Positions 1-9,519 of a stretch of DNA of 64,000 nt are shown piece after piece. The translations under genes were made by a program, and so were the position numbers. Each line of letters starts with the position of its first letter. Position 1 is the first letter of the stretch. Source of the stretch: Natrinema gelatinilyticum (GTDB lineage: Archaea; Halobacteriota; Halobacteria; Halobacteriales; Natrialbaceae); the NCBI RefSeq assembly GCF_024266705.1, contig NZ_CP100756.1, positions 2,108,001-2,172,000 on the forward strand, given 5' to 3'. The notes under the pieces are model-generated. The model made no database searches. It saw nothing but the letters and a program-made list of their open reading frames with translations, and was not told the DNA's origin.

Positions 1-101
1 GTGGAACTATCGCCCGCTGCCATCGCTGCCCCACCTGCGATGACTGACAAAATGACAATTGTTACCATTGCACCACCCCCAACTCGTTTTGGACCGATCA
101 T
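1..101 (-). CDS. exported protein, N-terminus only (cut by window edge)
   Basis: The reverse strand opens with an ATG at 101 and stays open to the window edge (33 complete codons). The start reads MIGPKRVGGG, followed by a hydrophobic run (AMVTIVILSVIAGGAAMA) that looks like a signal peptide or membrane anchor, then GDSST. A TATA-like box lies about 35 nt upstream. A second ATG at 68 is possible. The family cannot be named from so little sequence. That it is a real gene is an inference from the signal-like start and promoter. Confidence 0.55.
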   Translation of the reverse strand, partial: MIGPKRVGGGAMVTIVILSVIAGGAAMAAGDSS

Positions 102-133
102 GGACAGTGTGGCTTCGGAGACGCCCACTACTT

Positions 134-140
134 GTTATAA
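134..140 (-). promoter_or_regulatory. TATA-like box with upstream palindrome
   Basis: On the reverse strand TTATAAC lies about 33-39 nt before the ATG at 101. Further upstream, 172-186 is a perfect palindrome: AGGTTCC, one base, GGAACCT. It sits about 30-50 nt beyond the TATA box, where an activator or repressor could bind. No factor can be named. Confidence 0.35.
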
Positions 141-143
141 TCC

Positions 144-664
144 TCTGTCTAAGCCGTTTGAAATTCCTCACAGGTTCCGGGAACCTCATTCCGGTTCGTT
201 TCATTACGCAAATCCGTAATTTGATGTTCCCGATACGGGATCGCACAACCCGGTGGTTGGAGAACGCTATGACCGAAAACAACGCATTTCCTTCTCCGGA
301 TGAGACGGTTCGTTGGCCCCGTCGCAACAATTGCGTAGGGAGAAATCGACGTGGATCCCCCCATTTTGCGTTACATTCGAGTGGAGTGTCCGACCACGTT
401 CGTAGCCACTACCGTCGTACTTCGGAACGCCAATGTACAGGTGAAAATTTCCTCGACCGAAATCCGTCGGACCGGTAGCTGAGAATCTGACCGATGGCTC
501 ACCGGGTTCAGGCCGCCTCGAGGATCGCGAGTGCCCAGTCACGGTCGGAACGCTCGAGGCAGCCTCTGTAACGACCGATATTGTTTCTATCCCGATTGCT
601 GCAGAGCCGGCGAATACGGGCAGTACACTCTTTCGTATCCGGAGAAAGGTGGTGGGCCACCGAC
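144..664. other. long intergenic region without a recognised gene
   Basis: Between the cut-off exported gene and the end of pabC I see no reading frame with halophile-like composition on either strand. Apart from the palindrome at 172-186 it holds nothing I recognise. The part before about position 330 is less GC-rich than the genes around it. Confidence 0.5.
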
Positions 665-1537
665 CTACTGATAACAGGATTCCTCGACTTGCTCGCTGTA
701 CAGCCGTGCGAGTCGTTCTGTGACGAGGCCGCCACCGATCGGCTCATCATCGAGTGTCTCGATCGGCCGTACTTCCCAGGTACGGTTCGTGAGAAATGCT
801 TCGTCGGCTTCCATGAGGTCGTTCGGTTCGTACCGACCCTCGTGGACCGGAATGCCAGCCTCGCGGGCGAGTTCGAGTACTATAGCTCGTGTGATACCCG
901 GCAGGACCGGACCGTCGGTCGTCGGCGTGTGGATGGTCCCGTCACGGACGAACCACAGGTTGCTCGTCGCGCCCTCCGCGAGTCGGCCGTCGAAATCGCA
1001 CATGAGCGCCTCGTCCGCATGTGGATCTAGTTCCGCGCGCGCGAGGATCCCATTCAGATAGTTGTGGGTCTTCGCCGCGGCCGGAATCGATTCGTCGGGA
1101 ATTCGGCGGGTCTCGACCACTTCGACCGCCGCTGGGCCGTCCCAGACGGGTTCTCCCTCGAGGCCGCCGCGGGGAAGTGGGGTCACGTATACGACGACGG
1201 TCGGGTCGACTGTGGGCTGGGGCGTGAGTTTTCCCGGCTGGACCCCGCGGGAGATCGAGAGACGAACGTATGCGTCCGCCAGATCGTTCGCGGCGAGCGT
1301 CTCGTCGATCCGCGTTCGTAGCTCGTCGGCCGACACTCCGTGGTCGAGCGACAGTATCGTACAGGTCTGCTCGAGGCGCTCGAGGTGTGCTTGCCATCCA
1401 AAGACCGTCCCGCCGTACGCGCGAAGGGTCTCGAACGCGGCGTCACCGTAGCGAAATCCCCGATCATCGACGCTGACGGTCGCTTCGTCGGCAGGTACGA
1501 GGTCGCCGTCGACGTGATAGGACATCTCGTCACTCAT
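665..1537 (-). CDS. pabC: aminotransferase class IV, probable aminodeoxychorismate lyase
   Basis: This 290-residue PLP enzyme of fold type IV belongs with branched-chain aminotransferases and 4-amino-4-deoxychorismate lyases. The likely PLP lysine is K156 in PAAAKTHNYLNG, and the family pattern RFGDA-like appears as RGFRYGDAAFE near residue 30. It is the last gene of a three-gene operon with pabB and pabA. Its ATG overlaps the pabA stop in ATGAGTGA, so translation is probably coupled. The context supports release of pyruvate from aminodeoxychorismate to give p-aminobenzoate, the precursor of folate or pterin C1 carriers. A branched-chain or D-amino acid aminotransferase is possible from sequence alone. 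Confidence 0.85.
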   Translation of the reverse strand: MSDEMSYHVDGDLVPADEATVSVDDRGFRYGDAAFETLRAYGGTVFGWQAHLERLEQTCTILSLDHGVSADELRTRIDETLAANDLADAYVRLSISRGVQPGKLTPQPTVDPTVVVYVTPLPRGGLEGEPVWDGPAAVEVVETRRIPDESIPAAAKTHNYLNGILARAELDPHADEALMCDFDGRLAEGATSNLWFVRDGTIHTPTTDGPVLPGITRAIVLELAREAGIPVHEGRYEPNDLMEADEAFLTNRTWEVRPIETLDDEPIGGGLVTERLARLYSEQVEESCYQ

Positions 1538-2261
1538 CGGTGACCACCTCGTTTGGCTCGACCGACGCGGCGAACCGACAGAAGTTCGCTATCATTCGCT
1601 TGCCGAGCGCCAGCGAAATCTGCTCTCCGTTGTGGTTCCCGTCCGTCTCGCCCGGATCGTCAGCACCCACACCCGGCACAATCCGGTCGTCGTGGGCTCC
1701 GGCCGTCGCTTTCGGTTGCGCTCGTGTGAGAATGCTCTCGGGGTGGAATTGCACCCCGACATGGGGCTTTTCTCGGTGGCGAACTGCCATTAAGACGCTG
1801 CGACCATCGGTCGTGCAGGCGGTTTCCTCGAGCGTGGCCGGCAGATCCGCCCGCTCGACCGAGAGCGAGTGATAGCGACCGACCCGAACCGTCGTCGGAA
1901 GCCCGTTAAAGATCCCGTCGCCGTCGTGGCTGATCGTCGACGGTTTCCCGTGGACTACTTCGGGCGCGTGGACGACCGGGGCGCCGTGCGCCGCACACAG
2001 CGCCTGGTGACCGAGACAGACACCCAGAATGGGGTAGTCAGTCACGTCGAACAACGGGATCGAGATGCCGGCGTCCCGTGGCGTTCCCGGTCCCGGCGAG
2101 ACGACAATCCCGGTCGGCTGGAAGTCGCGAACTCCTTCGAGGTCGATCTCGTCGTTGCGGCGAACGACGACCTCGTCTGCGATCTCTCCGACGTACTGGA
2201 CGAGATTGTACGCGAACGAATCGTAGTTGTCGACGATGAGCATTCGCGTCGTTTCAGTCAC
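1530..2261 (-). CDS. pabA: glutamine amidotransferase subunit of aminodeoxychorismate synthase
   Basis: A class I (triad) glutamine amidotransferase that feeds ammonia to PabB. The nucleophile is C82 in GVCLGHQAL, and H173 and E175 (QFHPES) complete the triad. I chose the GTG at 2261 because GGAGG lies 8 nt before it and the GTG overlaps the pabB stop in GTGACTGA; the next ATG, at 2243, lacks such a site. Product: 243 residues. Compared with the usual 190-200, it has an extra acidic segment at about residues 181-217, between the catalytic HPES and the C-terminal helix. A TrpG role in anthranilate synthase cannot be excluded, but the class IV aminotransferase next door favours p-aminobenzoate. 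Confidence 0.88.
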   Translation of the reverse strand: MTETTRMLIVDNYDSFAYNLVQYVGEIADEVVVRRNDEIDLEGVRDFQPTGIVVSPGPGTPRDAGISIPLFDVTDYPILGVCLGHQALCAAHGAPVVHAPEVVHGKPSTISHDGDGIFNGLPTTVRVGRYHSLSVERADLPATLEETACTTDGRSVLMAVRHREKPHVGVQFHPESILTRAQPKATAGAHDDRIVPGVGADDPGETDGNHNGEQISLALGKRMIANFCRFAASVEPNEVVTDE

Positions 2262-3861
2262 CTGCCTTACCTCCATTGGCCCGTTCTGTGGGGGTCTCGC
2301 CGTCCGAGTCAAGCGCGAGTTCGGCTCGTTCACCGAGTGCCTCGTCGACCGCCGTGATGAGCGCGCGGGCCTTGTCGAGGGTCTCGTCGTACTCGCAGAC
2401 CGGCTCCGAGTCGTGGACGATGCCAGCTCCGACTCGGAGGTGGTACTCGTCGCTGTGGCGAACCAGCGTCCGAATGACGATGTTCAACGTGGCTCGGCCG
2501 TCGAAGCCGAAGATTCCGACGCTACCCGTGTAGGGGCCGCGGCGGGTCGTCTCGAGCCGATCGATGATCTCCATGGTTCGCGGTTTCGGAGCCCCGGTGA
2601 TCGTCCCGCCCGGAAAGACCGCCGCGACGGCAGCGGCAAGGGATTCGTCGGGGCGGAGTCGGCCCGTCACGTTCGAGACGAGATGCATCACCTCGGCGTA
2701 GCGGTCGATCCGGCGGTATTCCGAAACGTCGACGGACCCGTACTCGCAGACCTTCCCAAGGTCGTTTCGCTCCAAATCGACCAGCATCGCGTGTTCCGCG
2801 CGCTCTTTCTCGTCGGTCAGCAGGTCCACTTCGAGAGCTGCGTCTTCCGCGGGCGTCTCACCGCGCGGTCGCGTTCCAGCGATGGGTTCCGTGCGGACGA
2901 AGTCGCCGTCCCGTTCGAGTAGGAGTTCTGGACTCGCACTTACCAGATCGGCTGCTCGAAATTCGAGGAGGCAAGAGTAGGGAGCCGGGTTAACCCGCCG
3001 TAAGGCGTCGTACGCCGCGACGGGGTGGACCGCGGCCGGTGCGACCAGCCGCTGGGAGATGTTCGTCTGAAAGGTGTCGCCGTCGCGAACGTACTCTTTG
3101 ACTTGTCGCACGCGGTCAGCGAACTGTTCGCGGCCGCAGTCGCTTTCGAACGTCGCTTCTGGGGTCGACACGGCCGGATTGCCGATTCCAGAATCGCCGT
3201 CGTTGACCGCCCCGGCGAGGTCGAGCGCACGGGACCGCCCGCGCTCGTAGGCGGCTTCGATCGCGGTATCCGAAGGTCCATCGCCGGCACGGGCGCTGCA
3301 ATCGATCCTCGGACAGGCTGTTATTCGAAGCGTCACGTCACCGTCCGTCGGCCCCTCCCAGGTGGCGAGGCGATCGTAGACTGCCGCTTCGAGGTGTGGG
3401 AGGGATCGGTCGTCGACGGACGAGTCGGGTAACTCCTCAAGCTCACGGGCGACGTCGTAGGAGAGCCAGCCGACGGCACCGCAGGGGTACGGCACGTCGC
3501 AATCCCCGCGGATCAGTCGACCGGTGGCCAGGAGCCCCTCGAGTGCGTCGAGCGTCGGCGATCGAGTACCGTCTTTCGACCGCGACGTTGCACCGTCGCT
3601 GACGGTGAGTCGATCGACTGGATCGACGCCGAAGTAGCCCCACCCGGGCTGGCCGCCGGTCGTTTCGAGGAAGGCGGACCCGTCGCCGTCGCGCGCTCGA
3701 CGGTACGCGAGAAATGGGTCGTCGACGGTCACGCGCGCCTCGACGGGGATGCGAACGCCGGTGTGTGTCGTCGATTCGTCGCGGTCCGCGGCCGGCACGC
3801 GGCTGTCACGAGCGGCGGCGCGAAACGAGTTGAGCGTCGTGACGACGCGCGGATCGCTCAT
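2254..3861 (-). CDS. pabB: aminodeoxychorismate synthase component I (chorismate-binding)
   Basis: A 535-residue member of the chorismate-utilising family (TrpE/PabB). The C-terminal catalytic domain shows family signatures in order: [11 protein letters not shown], then [17 protein letters not shown], then [19 protein letters not shown]. The N-terminal part is the family's regulatory/binding half. With PabA it converts chorismate and glutamine to aminodeoxychorismate. It is first in the operon pabB-pabA-pabC, with both junctions overlapping by 8 nt. The start [10 protein letters not shown] is kept since little spacing remains to other candidates. TrpE and PabB are hard to separate by eye; the operon decides the call. 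Confidence 0.88.
   Translation of the reverse strand: MSDPRVVTTLNSFRAAARDSRVPAADRDESTTHTGVRIPVEARVTVDDPFLAYRRARDGDGSAFLETTGGQPGWGYFGVDPVDRLTVSDGATSRSKDGTRSPTLDALEGLLATGRLIRGDCDVPYPCGAVGWLSYDVARELEELPDSSVDDRSLPHLEAAVYDRLATWEGPTDGDVTLRITACPRIDCSARAGDGPSDTAIEAAYERGRSRALDLAGAVNDGDSGIGNPAVSTPEATFESDCGREQFADRVRQVKEYVRDGDTFQTNISQRLVAPAAVHPVAAYDALRRVNPAPYSCLLEFRAADLVSASPELLLERDGDFVRTEPIAGTRPRGETPAEDAALEVDLLTDEKERAEHAMLVDLERNDLGKVCEYGSVDVSEYRRIDRYAEVMHLVSNVTGRLRPDESLAAAVAAVFPGGTITGAPKPRTMEIIDRLETTRRGPYTGSVGIFGFDGRATLNIVIRTLVRHSDEYHLRVGAGIVHDSEPVCEYDETLDKARALITAVDEALGERAELALDSDGETPTERANGGKAGD
2270..2274 (-). promoter_or_regulatory. Shine-Dalgarno site that decides the pabA start
   Basis: GGAGG lies inside the last codons of pabB, 8 nt before the GTG chosen as pabA start. 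It is one of the few clear ribosome binding sites seen here and fits an internal gene of an operon. Confidence 0.6.
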
Positions 3862-4023
3862 ATCTCCGGGAAGGTGACGGGCAGGTAATCATTTTGCGAT
3901 TTCGGATTCGTAGAAACCGGTGTGTAGATGGGCGATTGCGAGCGGTGATCCGATCGTGACGAGACGAAGAGGTGTTGCAATCGCCGACTCGGGACGGGGT
4001 TCGACCGGGTCGAGACCAGCTCC

Positions 4024-4797
4024 TTACCTGACTTCGGCGCGATCGATCCAGCCCTGAATACGCGTTTCCGAGATGTCCGTCTGATCGGCCAGTTCTGCTG
4101 CATCAGCGTCGGCGAGTTCGCCGACGGTCTCGACGCCTGCGCCGGTGAGGCGGTCGGCGTAGGCCGGGCCGATACCCTTGATCGAGTCGACCGGCTCCTG
4201 GTTTGTCGATTCGGCTTCGGCCGGTTCCTCGGTTTCGGCTTCGGTCGGTTCCTCAGCTTCGGCTTCGGTCGGTTCCTCGGTTTCGGCTTCGGTCGGTTCC
4301 TCAGCTTCGGCTTCGGTCGGTTCCTCAGTTTCTGAATCAGTCGCGTCACCGCCGGTCGGCTCTGCTGGAGCGTCAGACTCGCTTTCGTCGTCCTCGAATG
4401 GAGTTTCGGCTTCCGTCGCTGCATTCGTGTCGGGTTCAGTCTCCTGAACGGGCGACTCTCCCTCAGAGAGATCCGGCGTTTTCTCGGTCGTCGGAGCGCC
4501 GGCTTCCGACTCCGGACCCGCCGCTTCCGACGGTTCAGCGCCCTCCTCCGGGGCGTCCGTCGGCTCAGTCAGCGACTCCGTCGAGCCCGCTGCGCTGGTT
4601 CCGGCTGCTGCCGACTGCGGCGACTCCGCGGTCCTCGTGTCTCTCGTTTCGTCCCGATCAGCGCCGACGTTCGCTCCACTTCCGTCGTCCGTCGACCCTT
4701 CTCGCTCGACCGTTACCCCAACCTCTCGAGCGCCCCCGCGCTCCGAGTCCGACCCGTCGAACCCAAATAGGGACTTCAGTTTTTGGAGGATTGCCAT
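4024..4797 (-). CDS. helix-hairpin-helix protein with acidic repeat region
   Basis: A 257-residue protein. It starts with a short basic amphipathic stretch (MAILQKLKSLFGF), followed by a long acidic, low-complexity region. Residues 158-197 are five copies of an octapeptide of type EEPTEAE[A/T]. The last 59 residues form a helix-hairpin-helix fold typical of DNA-binding or scaffold domains: IKGIGPAYADRLTGAGVETVGEL, here with the GIGP turn near residue 208. Haloarchaea often join such HhH domains to acidic tails. The function is unknown; DNA binding is inferred from the domain only. It stands alone between pabB and aroE. Confidence 0.75.
   Translation of the reverse strand: MAILQKLKSLFGFDGSDSERGGAREVGVTVEREGSTDDGSGANVGADRDETRDTRTAESPQSAAAGTSAAGSTESLTEPTDAPEEGAEPSEAAGPESEAGAPTTEKTPDLSEGESPVQETEPDTNAATEAETPFEDDESESDAPAEPTGGDATDSETEEPTEAEAEEPTEAETEEPTEAEAEEPTEAETEEPAEAESTNQEPVDSIKGIGPAYADRLTGAGVETVGELADADAAELADQTDISETRIQGWIDRAEVR
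4207..4326. repeat. 24-bp tandem repeat, five copies, inside the HhH gene
   Basis: Each 24-bp unit encodes EEPTEAEA or EEPTEAET in alternation; the last copy has diverged to EEPAEAES. The alternating pattern suggests duplication of a 48-bp unit. Copy number may vary between strains. Confidence 0.8.
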
Positions 4798-4869
4798 TAT
4801 CCCGATGTAGTCGTCTCCGACACTTAAATTCGCCTGATACTGTCAAAGAAGACATGTTCGGTGGCCGCC

Positions 4870-5679
4870 TCACAGCCGCGACCGAAGCGCGTCGTTCATG
4901 ACCGCGACCGGTGCCTCCCGCCCGGTCCAGATTTCGAACGCCTCGACCCCCTGATAGAGCAGCATCCACGCCCCGTCGACGGTCGTCGCTCCTGCGTCCG
5001 CGGCGTCGCGCAGCAACCGCGTCTCGAGCGGTCGGTAGACGGCGTCCAGAACGGCAAGGTCGCCGTGGAGGGCGTCCGCAGGGACGGGCGAGATGTCGGT
5101 TTCCATCCCGACACTCGTCGCGTTGACGACCACGTCGGCGTTCGCCACCAGTTGGCCGAGTTCCGCGAGGCCGTCGCCCGTCGCTCCAGGCACTTCCTCG
5201 GCCAGGCTGTGCGCTTTCGGCTCGGTCCGGTTAGCGATCGCGACGGTCGCCCCGGCGTCGGCGAGACCGAAGGCGATCGCACGACCGGCACCGCCGGCAC
5301 CGACGACGACCGCCCGCACCCCCTCAAGGGTAACCTCGTGATCGCGCAGCGCGCGTAGTGCGCCGACGGCGTCGGTATTGTATCCCGTCGGCGGTCCGGA
5401 TCCCGAGAAATCGATCGTATTGACCGCGCCGATCCGAGTCGCCAGGTCGTCGGGCGTGACGACCTCGAGGGTGGCCTGCTTGAACGGAATTGTCACGTTG
5501 AGCCCCGCGATTCCGAGCGCGTCGGCACCACGAATCGCGTCTCCGAGCCCCGTCCGATCGGGCTCGAAGGTCACGTAGCGGGCTTCCATTCCGAGTTCGT
5601 CGTAGGCGGCCTCGTGCATCGGCGGCGACAGCGAGTGGCCCACGGGGTTGCCGAGCAGACCGTATACGTCCATAGCCAT
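4870..5679 (-). CDS. aroE: shikimate dehydrogenase
   Basis: NADP-dependent enzyme of the shikimate pathway that reduces 3-dehydroshikimate. The substrate-binding N-terminal domain has [10 protein letters not shown] near residue 10, the catalytic lysine K67 in NVTIPFKQ, and D103 in NTDAVG. The Rossmann half has GAGGAG at 127-132. Length (269 residues) is normal. The ATG at 5673 (MDVYG) is an alternative start; a TATA-like box about 30 nt before 5679 supports the longer form as a leaderless transcript. It supplies chorismate, the substrate of the pab genes 2 kb away. Confidence 0.95.
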   Translation of the reverse strand: MAMDVYGLLGNPVGHSLSPPMHEAAYDELGMEARYVTFEPDRTGLGDAIRGADALGIAGLNVTIPFKQATLEVVTPDDLATRIGAVNTIDFSGSGPPTGYNTDAVGALRALRDHEVTLEGVRAVVVGAGGAGRAIAFGLADAGATVAIANRTEPKAHSLAEEVPGATGDGLAELGQLVANADVVVNATSVGMETDISPVPADALHGDLAVLDAVYRPLETRLLRDAADAGATTVDGAWMLLYQGVEAFEIWTGREAPVAVMNDALRSRL

Positions 5680-5704
5680 CGTTTGCTCACACTCCGGGCG
5701 GCGA

Positions 5705-5714
5705 GACTATAATC
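5705..5714 (-). promoter_or_regulatory. TATA-like box of aroE
   Basis: GATTATAGTC on the reverse strand is centred about 31 nt before the aroE ATG at 5679, the spacing expected of a leaderless haloarchaeal transcript. Confidence 0.45.
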
Positions 5715-5868
5715 GGTCTGGCTCGAGTGGCAACGTCACGAATACAACGCACTCTCGCCCGCCGGGATGCCTCGATCCGGAACCTCGTACGGTCAACGAC
5801 ACGAGTATCAGACGGCCCGCGACACCGAATTCGTCACCGTCGTTCGACTAGCGATTCGGGGTTGTGAT

Positions 5869-6873
5869 TCACGTCGACGGGGGTCCGTCGTGTGGATCGC
5901 TCACAGCCGACGATGTCTCTGAAGGAGTCGTAATTTCTCGTGACGATCGCCCGCCGGTACTCGAGCGTTCCGCGGGCGGCTGTGCCAGTGTCCACAACAT
6001 CTTGTCGCGATCAGCGGCTGTCGCCGCCTCGTCCGCTGCCGGAACGTCGGTCGCCGCTGCCCCGTCGTCCGTCGGTGCGTCAGTCGTCGGTTCGTCCGCA
6101 ATCGGCCGTCTCTGGGTCGTACCGTCTGTCTGTTCAGCGTGTCGAACGTCGACAGCGTCGGAAAGTAGCCCTTTGAGCAACCAATTCGTCTCCTGTTGGG
6201 GGGAGTCGGTGGCGAGCGAAACGCGCTTCGCCGCCGCGTCGTACGACACGAGGCCGACATCCGACAGTGCGGGAAGATGCGAGTGGACGAGCGAACTGGT
6301 GACGGGTGCGGTTTCCGCGTCGGTCACCTCGGCGAGGTCCATTTCGCCGTCGTCTTCCAGCGTGACGATTACCGCGGCGAGATCCGAGATAGAAACGCGT
6401 TCACGCCGCGTTGCGAGAACGGCATAGACCGTCCGTCTCCGTGGCGCACGAAGTGCTTTGAGCGTTCGGTTCAGTACCTCCTCATCCATGTCCAACGTTT
6501 CGCCGGTCGGATCAGCGAGGAGCGCCTGGACCCATTCGATCTCGAGCATCGGGTGGTCGAGAAGCGCAACCGTCGTCGCGTCTCCGCGCGTCCGTCTGGA
6601 CAGGACTCCGATATCGACCAACCGCGGGACGTGAGCGTGTCTCAGATCGATATCGATTTGCGTGCACTGATCGTCGGGCACGATCTGACGACCGTATTCC
6701 ATGGTCGCGACCTCGGTCGCCAGCGCGTCGACCGACAGTCGCGGCGAGGCCGTGGATCGGTCCGTCGGCACCGCGTCCGATCGCTCGAGGAACGCCGCGA
6801 GCACGTATCGCCGCCGCGGTTCCGCGAGGACGTCGACCGCAGTCGTCGCCTCGGAAGACGGGGGTAAACTCAT
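5869..6873 (-). CDS. two-domain DUF7344-type winged-helix regulator
   Basis: The start is the ATG at 6873 (MSLPPSSEATTAVDVLAEPRRRYVL); the same frame is open further upstream, but with basic, non-halophile composition. Two related winged-helix units can be seen, roughly residues 10-95 and 130-215. Both have an [A/P]RRR-VYAVL-like first helix and an [V/S]HSHLPAL-[S/D]VG-like wing. These are the marks of the haloarchaeal DUF7344 family. The last 90 residues are a low-complexity tail rich in T, D and A, then R and S. It is 67 bp downstream of the PAS/HTH_10 gene on the same strand and may be co-transcribed. Target genes are unknown. Confidence 0.78.
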   Translation of the reverse strand: MSLPPSSEATTAVDVLAEPRRRYVLAAFLERSDAVPTDRSTASPRLSVDALATEVATMEYGRQIVPDDQCTQIDIDLRHAHVPRLVDIGVLSRRTRGDATTVALLDHPMLEIEWVQALLADPTGETLDMDEEVLNRTLKALRAPRRRTVYAVLATRRERVSISDLAAVIVTLEDDGEMDLAEVTDAETAPVTSSLVHSHLPALSDVGLVSYDAAAKRVSLATDSPQQETNWLLKGLLSDAVDVRHAEQTDGTTQRRPIADEPTTDAPTDDGAAATDVPAADEAATAADRDKMLWTLAQPPAERSSTGGRSSREITTPSETSSAVSDPHDGPPST

Positions 6874-6940
6874 TACACGATAGTGACAACGAACGGGGGA
6901 AAGCTGTGTACCAGCATGCTCTGGTATCGCCGAGTGGTAC

Positions 6941-9388
6941 TCAGTCGCCCGTCCCGAAGTACGCCGAAAGCAGTTTCTCGAGTGCGACCCGGAGATGCTG
7001 GTGGAAGGTCTGACGGGCGATTCCGAGTCGATCCGCGACTTCTGTTGCGTCACTGTTTCGCGTCGGCCACTCGAAGTACCCGCCGTGGTAGGCCGCCTCG
7101 AGGGCGAAGCGCTGTTTCTCCGTGAGCAGCGATTCGACGGTGTGCCGGAAGTCGCCTCGCGTTTCGATGGGTCGGTCGACGGTTCGTTTCGAAACGAGTT
7201 CCGTGTCGGGGTACGCCGACGTAATTCCGTCGACGAGTTCCCGCAAGTTGGCATCGCGACTCGCCTGGACCGTCAGTTTCCCGATGCCGTCGCGAACCAC
7301 TTTCGATTGCAGCCGCGCTCCGTACTCCGTGAGTAGTTCGGCGATCGCGGAGCCACGGACGACGATTTCCCAGTAGCTTTCGTCGTCGGTCGCGTCGACG
7401 AGTCGGTGTTCAGATATCGCGTCGTCGTCCCGGACGCCCTCGCGAATTCGCTCGGGATCGGCCCCGGTGATGGTGAGGTAATAGACGAACACCCCGTCCG
7501 TGAGCGGTAAGATGTGGTCGAGCGACAGTTCGCAGCCGAGGTCCTCGGAGAGCCTGATACAGGTATCACCACGGTCGGTCGACTCAAACACGAGTTCGTC
7601 GATAGTGTCCATATAGAGGAGTTGCCGAACGACCATCGCGTTGATAGCGTGGCCGATCGTTCCGCCGAACTCCTGTAGCACCTCTCGCTCCCGATCGGCG
7701 ACGGCGTCGGCTTCGTCGGCACCGACGACGAGCGCACCGAACGCTCGATCGGTTGCGACGATCGGCACGACTGCGATCGAGTCGCACCCGCATTCGCGGG
7801 CGGTTTCTCGCCACTCGTTGACCGGACTCTCGCTTACGTTCCGATACCGCTGGACAGTCCGCGTTTCGACCGGCGACGTCGCGTGTGCTTCGGCGGGCGG
7901 GTCGACGAACGTCGTGAAGAGGCCCTCGACCGTCGATTCGTCGACCCCGGCCCAGGCCGCTGGATCCACCGACTGTCGGTCGCTCGGCGAGGCGGGATCG
8001 GTTCGCCCGATGACGGCAAACCGGTACGGATCGGCGGCTGCGAACTCCTCGACGATCGCCGACTCGATTTCGTCGCGGGTATCTGCCGTGACCATCGTCT
8101 CGTCGATCGTTCGAATGGTCGCGTTCAGTCGCTCGAGGCGCTCGAGTTCTCGCTCGCGGGCTTTCCGGTCGCTGATATCGCGGGCGACGCCGGTAAATCC
8201 GAGGACGGTGCCATCGTCGTCGGTAATCCTGGCGCTGTTGAACTCGTAGTGGATGCGATCCTCGTCGCTGGTGAGAACCCGTCCCTCGGCGGTTACCCGT
8301 TCGCCCTCCTCGAGGATGCGATCGATCGCGTCCCCGATTTGCTCTCGATCCTCCGGTGCGATGAACGTGAGCGGATTCACGTCGGCGAGTTCCGACGGTG
8401 TGTAGCCGGTCTCACGTTCGAACTGGTCGTTCCACTGAATGAGGTTCCCCTCGGTGTCGTAGGCGTAGAGAATGTCGGGCTGTGCCTCGAGGATGCTTTC
8501 CGTGAAGGCCTTCTCCTCGCGAAGCGCCTGCTCACGAGCCTTTCGCTCGCGCACGTTTCGACCGACGCCGGTAAACCCGAGGACGGTGCCGTCGTCGCTG
8601 GTGATGCGGGCGCTGTTGAACTCGTACGGGATTCGACGCCCGTCTTTCGTGAGTAGGTTCGCTTCAGCGGTAACGTACTCGTCTTCTTCGAGAACCCGCT
8701 GGATCACGTTCCGGATCCGCTCTCGGTCCTCCGGTGCGATGAACTCGATCGGATTCATCTCGGCCAGTTCCGTTTCGGTGTAGCCCGTCACCACCGGCAC
8801 CCGATCGTTCCACTCGAGATAGTTTTCGTCAGCGTCGAACGCGTAGACGACGTCCGGCTGCGCCTCGAAGACGCTCTCGACGAAGGCCTTCTCTTCGCTC
8901 AGTTTCTGTTCGCGCTCGTGTCTCTCGGTATGGTCCTGAACGAACCACACGTACCCGCCCATATCGTCGGTTTCGAGACCGCCTTCGTCGCCGATCGTGC
9001 CGTCCTCGCGGACCGGCACGATCACTTCTCGGACGAAGAACCGGCGTCCGTCGGCACGGACTCGCCAGGCGTTGTTCTCGATGCTTCCGGTCGTTCGCGC
9101 CCGCTCGAGCACCCGCTCGGGCCGGCCGGATTCGCGCGCGTCTGGTGGAAAGAAGCGTCGGTAGTGCGAGTCGCCGACCGCCTCGTCGTCGTATCCAGTG
9201 AGCCGTCGTGCCCCGTCGTTCCACGCAGAAACGGTCCCGTCGGTGTCGAACGTTGCAACGGCGCAGTCGCCGACGAGCATGCTGAAATCGTGGATGTCGA
9301 ATTGACAGTCGACCACCTCGTCGGTGCACGTTTCGTGACGATCGGGCTCGTTCGACGACCCCGTTCTCTTTGACGGATTCTCGCTCAT
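6941..9388 (-). CDS. PAS/GAF sensor with Bat-type HTH_10 domain
   Basis: An 815-residue cytoplasmic sensor-regulator of the bacterioopsin-activator (Bat) type. I see three PAS domains (about 35-155, 165-290 and 290-415); the second and third are near duplicates of each other. A GAF domain (about 430-580), a Bat middle domain (about 590-740) and a C-terminal HTH_10 (about 755-810) follow. The HTH reads LTEKQRFALEAAY ... DRLGIARQTFHQHLR. There is no histidine kinase domain, so signal and DNA binding are joined in one protein. Start: the ATG at 9388 (MSENPSKRTG); an ATG 42 nt upstream would add a basic leader unlike the rest. The ligand is unknown. Confidence 0.88.
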   Translation of the reverse strand: MSENPSKRTGSSNEPDRHETCTDEVVDCQFDIHDFSMLVGDCAVATFDTDGTVSAWNDGARRLTGYDDEAVGDSHYRRFFPPDARESGRPERVLERARTTGSIENNAWRVRADGRRFFVREVIVPVREDGTIGDEGGLETDDMGGYVWFVQDHTERHEREQKLSEEKAFVESVFEAQPDVVYAFDADENYLEWNDRVPVVTGYTETELAEMNPIEFIAPEDRERIRNVIQRVLEEDEYVTAEANLLTKDGRRIPYEFNSARITSDDGTVLGFTGVGRNVRERKAREQALREEKAFTESILEAQPDILYAYDTEGNLIQWNDQFERETGYTPSELADVNPLTFIAPEDREQIGDAIDRILEEGERVTAEGRVLTSDEDRIHYEFNSARITDDDGTVLGFTGVARDISDRKARERELERLERLNATIRTIDETMVTADTRDEIESAIVEEFAAADPYRFAVIGRTDPASPSDRQSVDPAAWAGVDESTVEGLFTTFVDPPAEAHATSPVETRTVQRYRNVSESPVNEWRETARECGCDSIAVVPIVATDRAFGALVVGADEADAVADREREVLQEFGGTIGHAINAMVVRQLLYMDTIDELVFESTDRGDTCIRLSEDLGCELSLDHILPLTDGVFVYYLTITGADPERIREGVRDDDAISEHRLVDATDDESYWEIVVRGSAIAELLTEYGARLQSKVVRDGIGKLTVQASRDANLRELVDGITSAYPDTELVSKRTVDRPIETRGDFRHTVESLLTEKQRFALEAAYHGGYFEWPTRNSDATEVADRLGIARQTFHQHLRVALEKLLSAYFGTGD

Positions 9389-9519
9389 GGCAGCCACCAA
9401 ACTACGGTGGTCTTTTTTCCATTTCCACATCCGAATAACTAACGGGCTGCGCTTGCCACGGGACTATCCTCCTCGACGAAAGCGCAGACTATTCCTCTCC
9501 CCGGTACCGACGCCATCTC

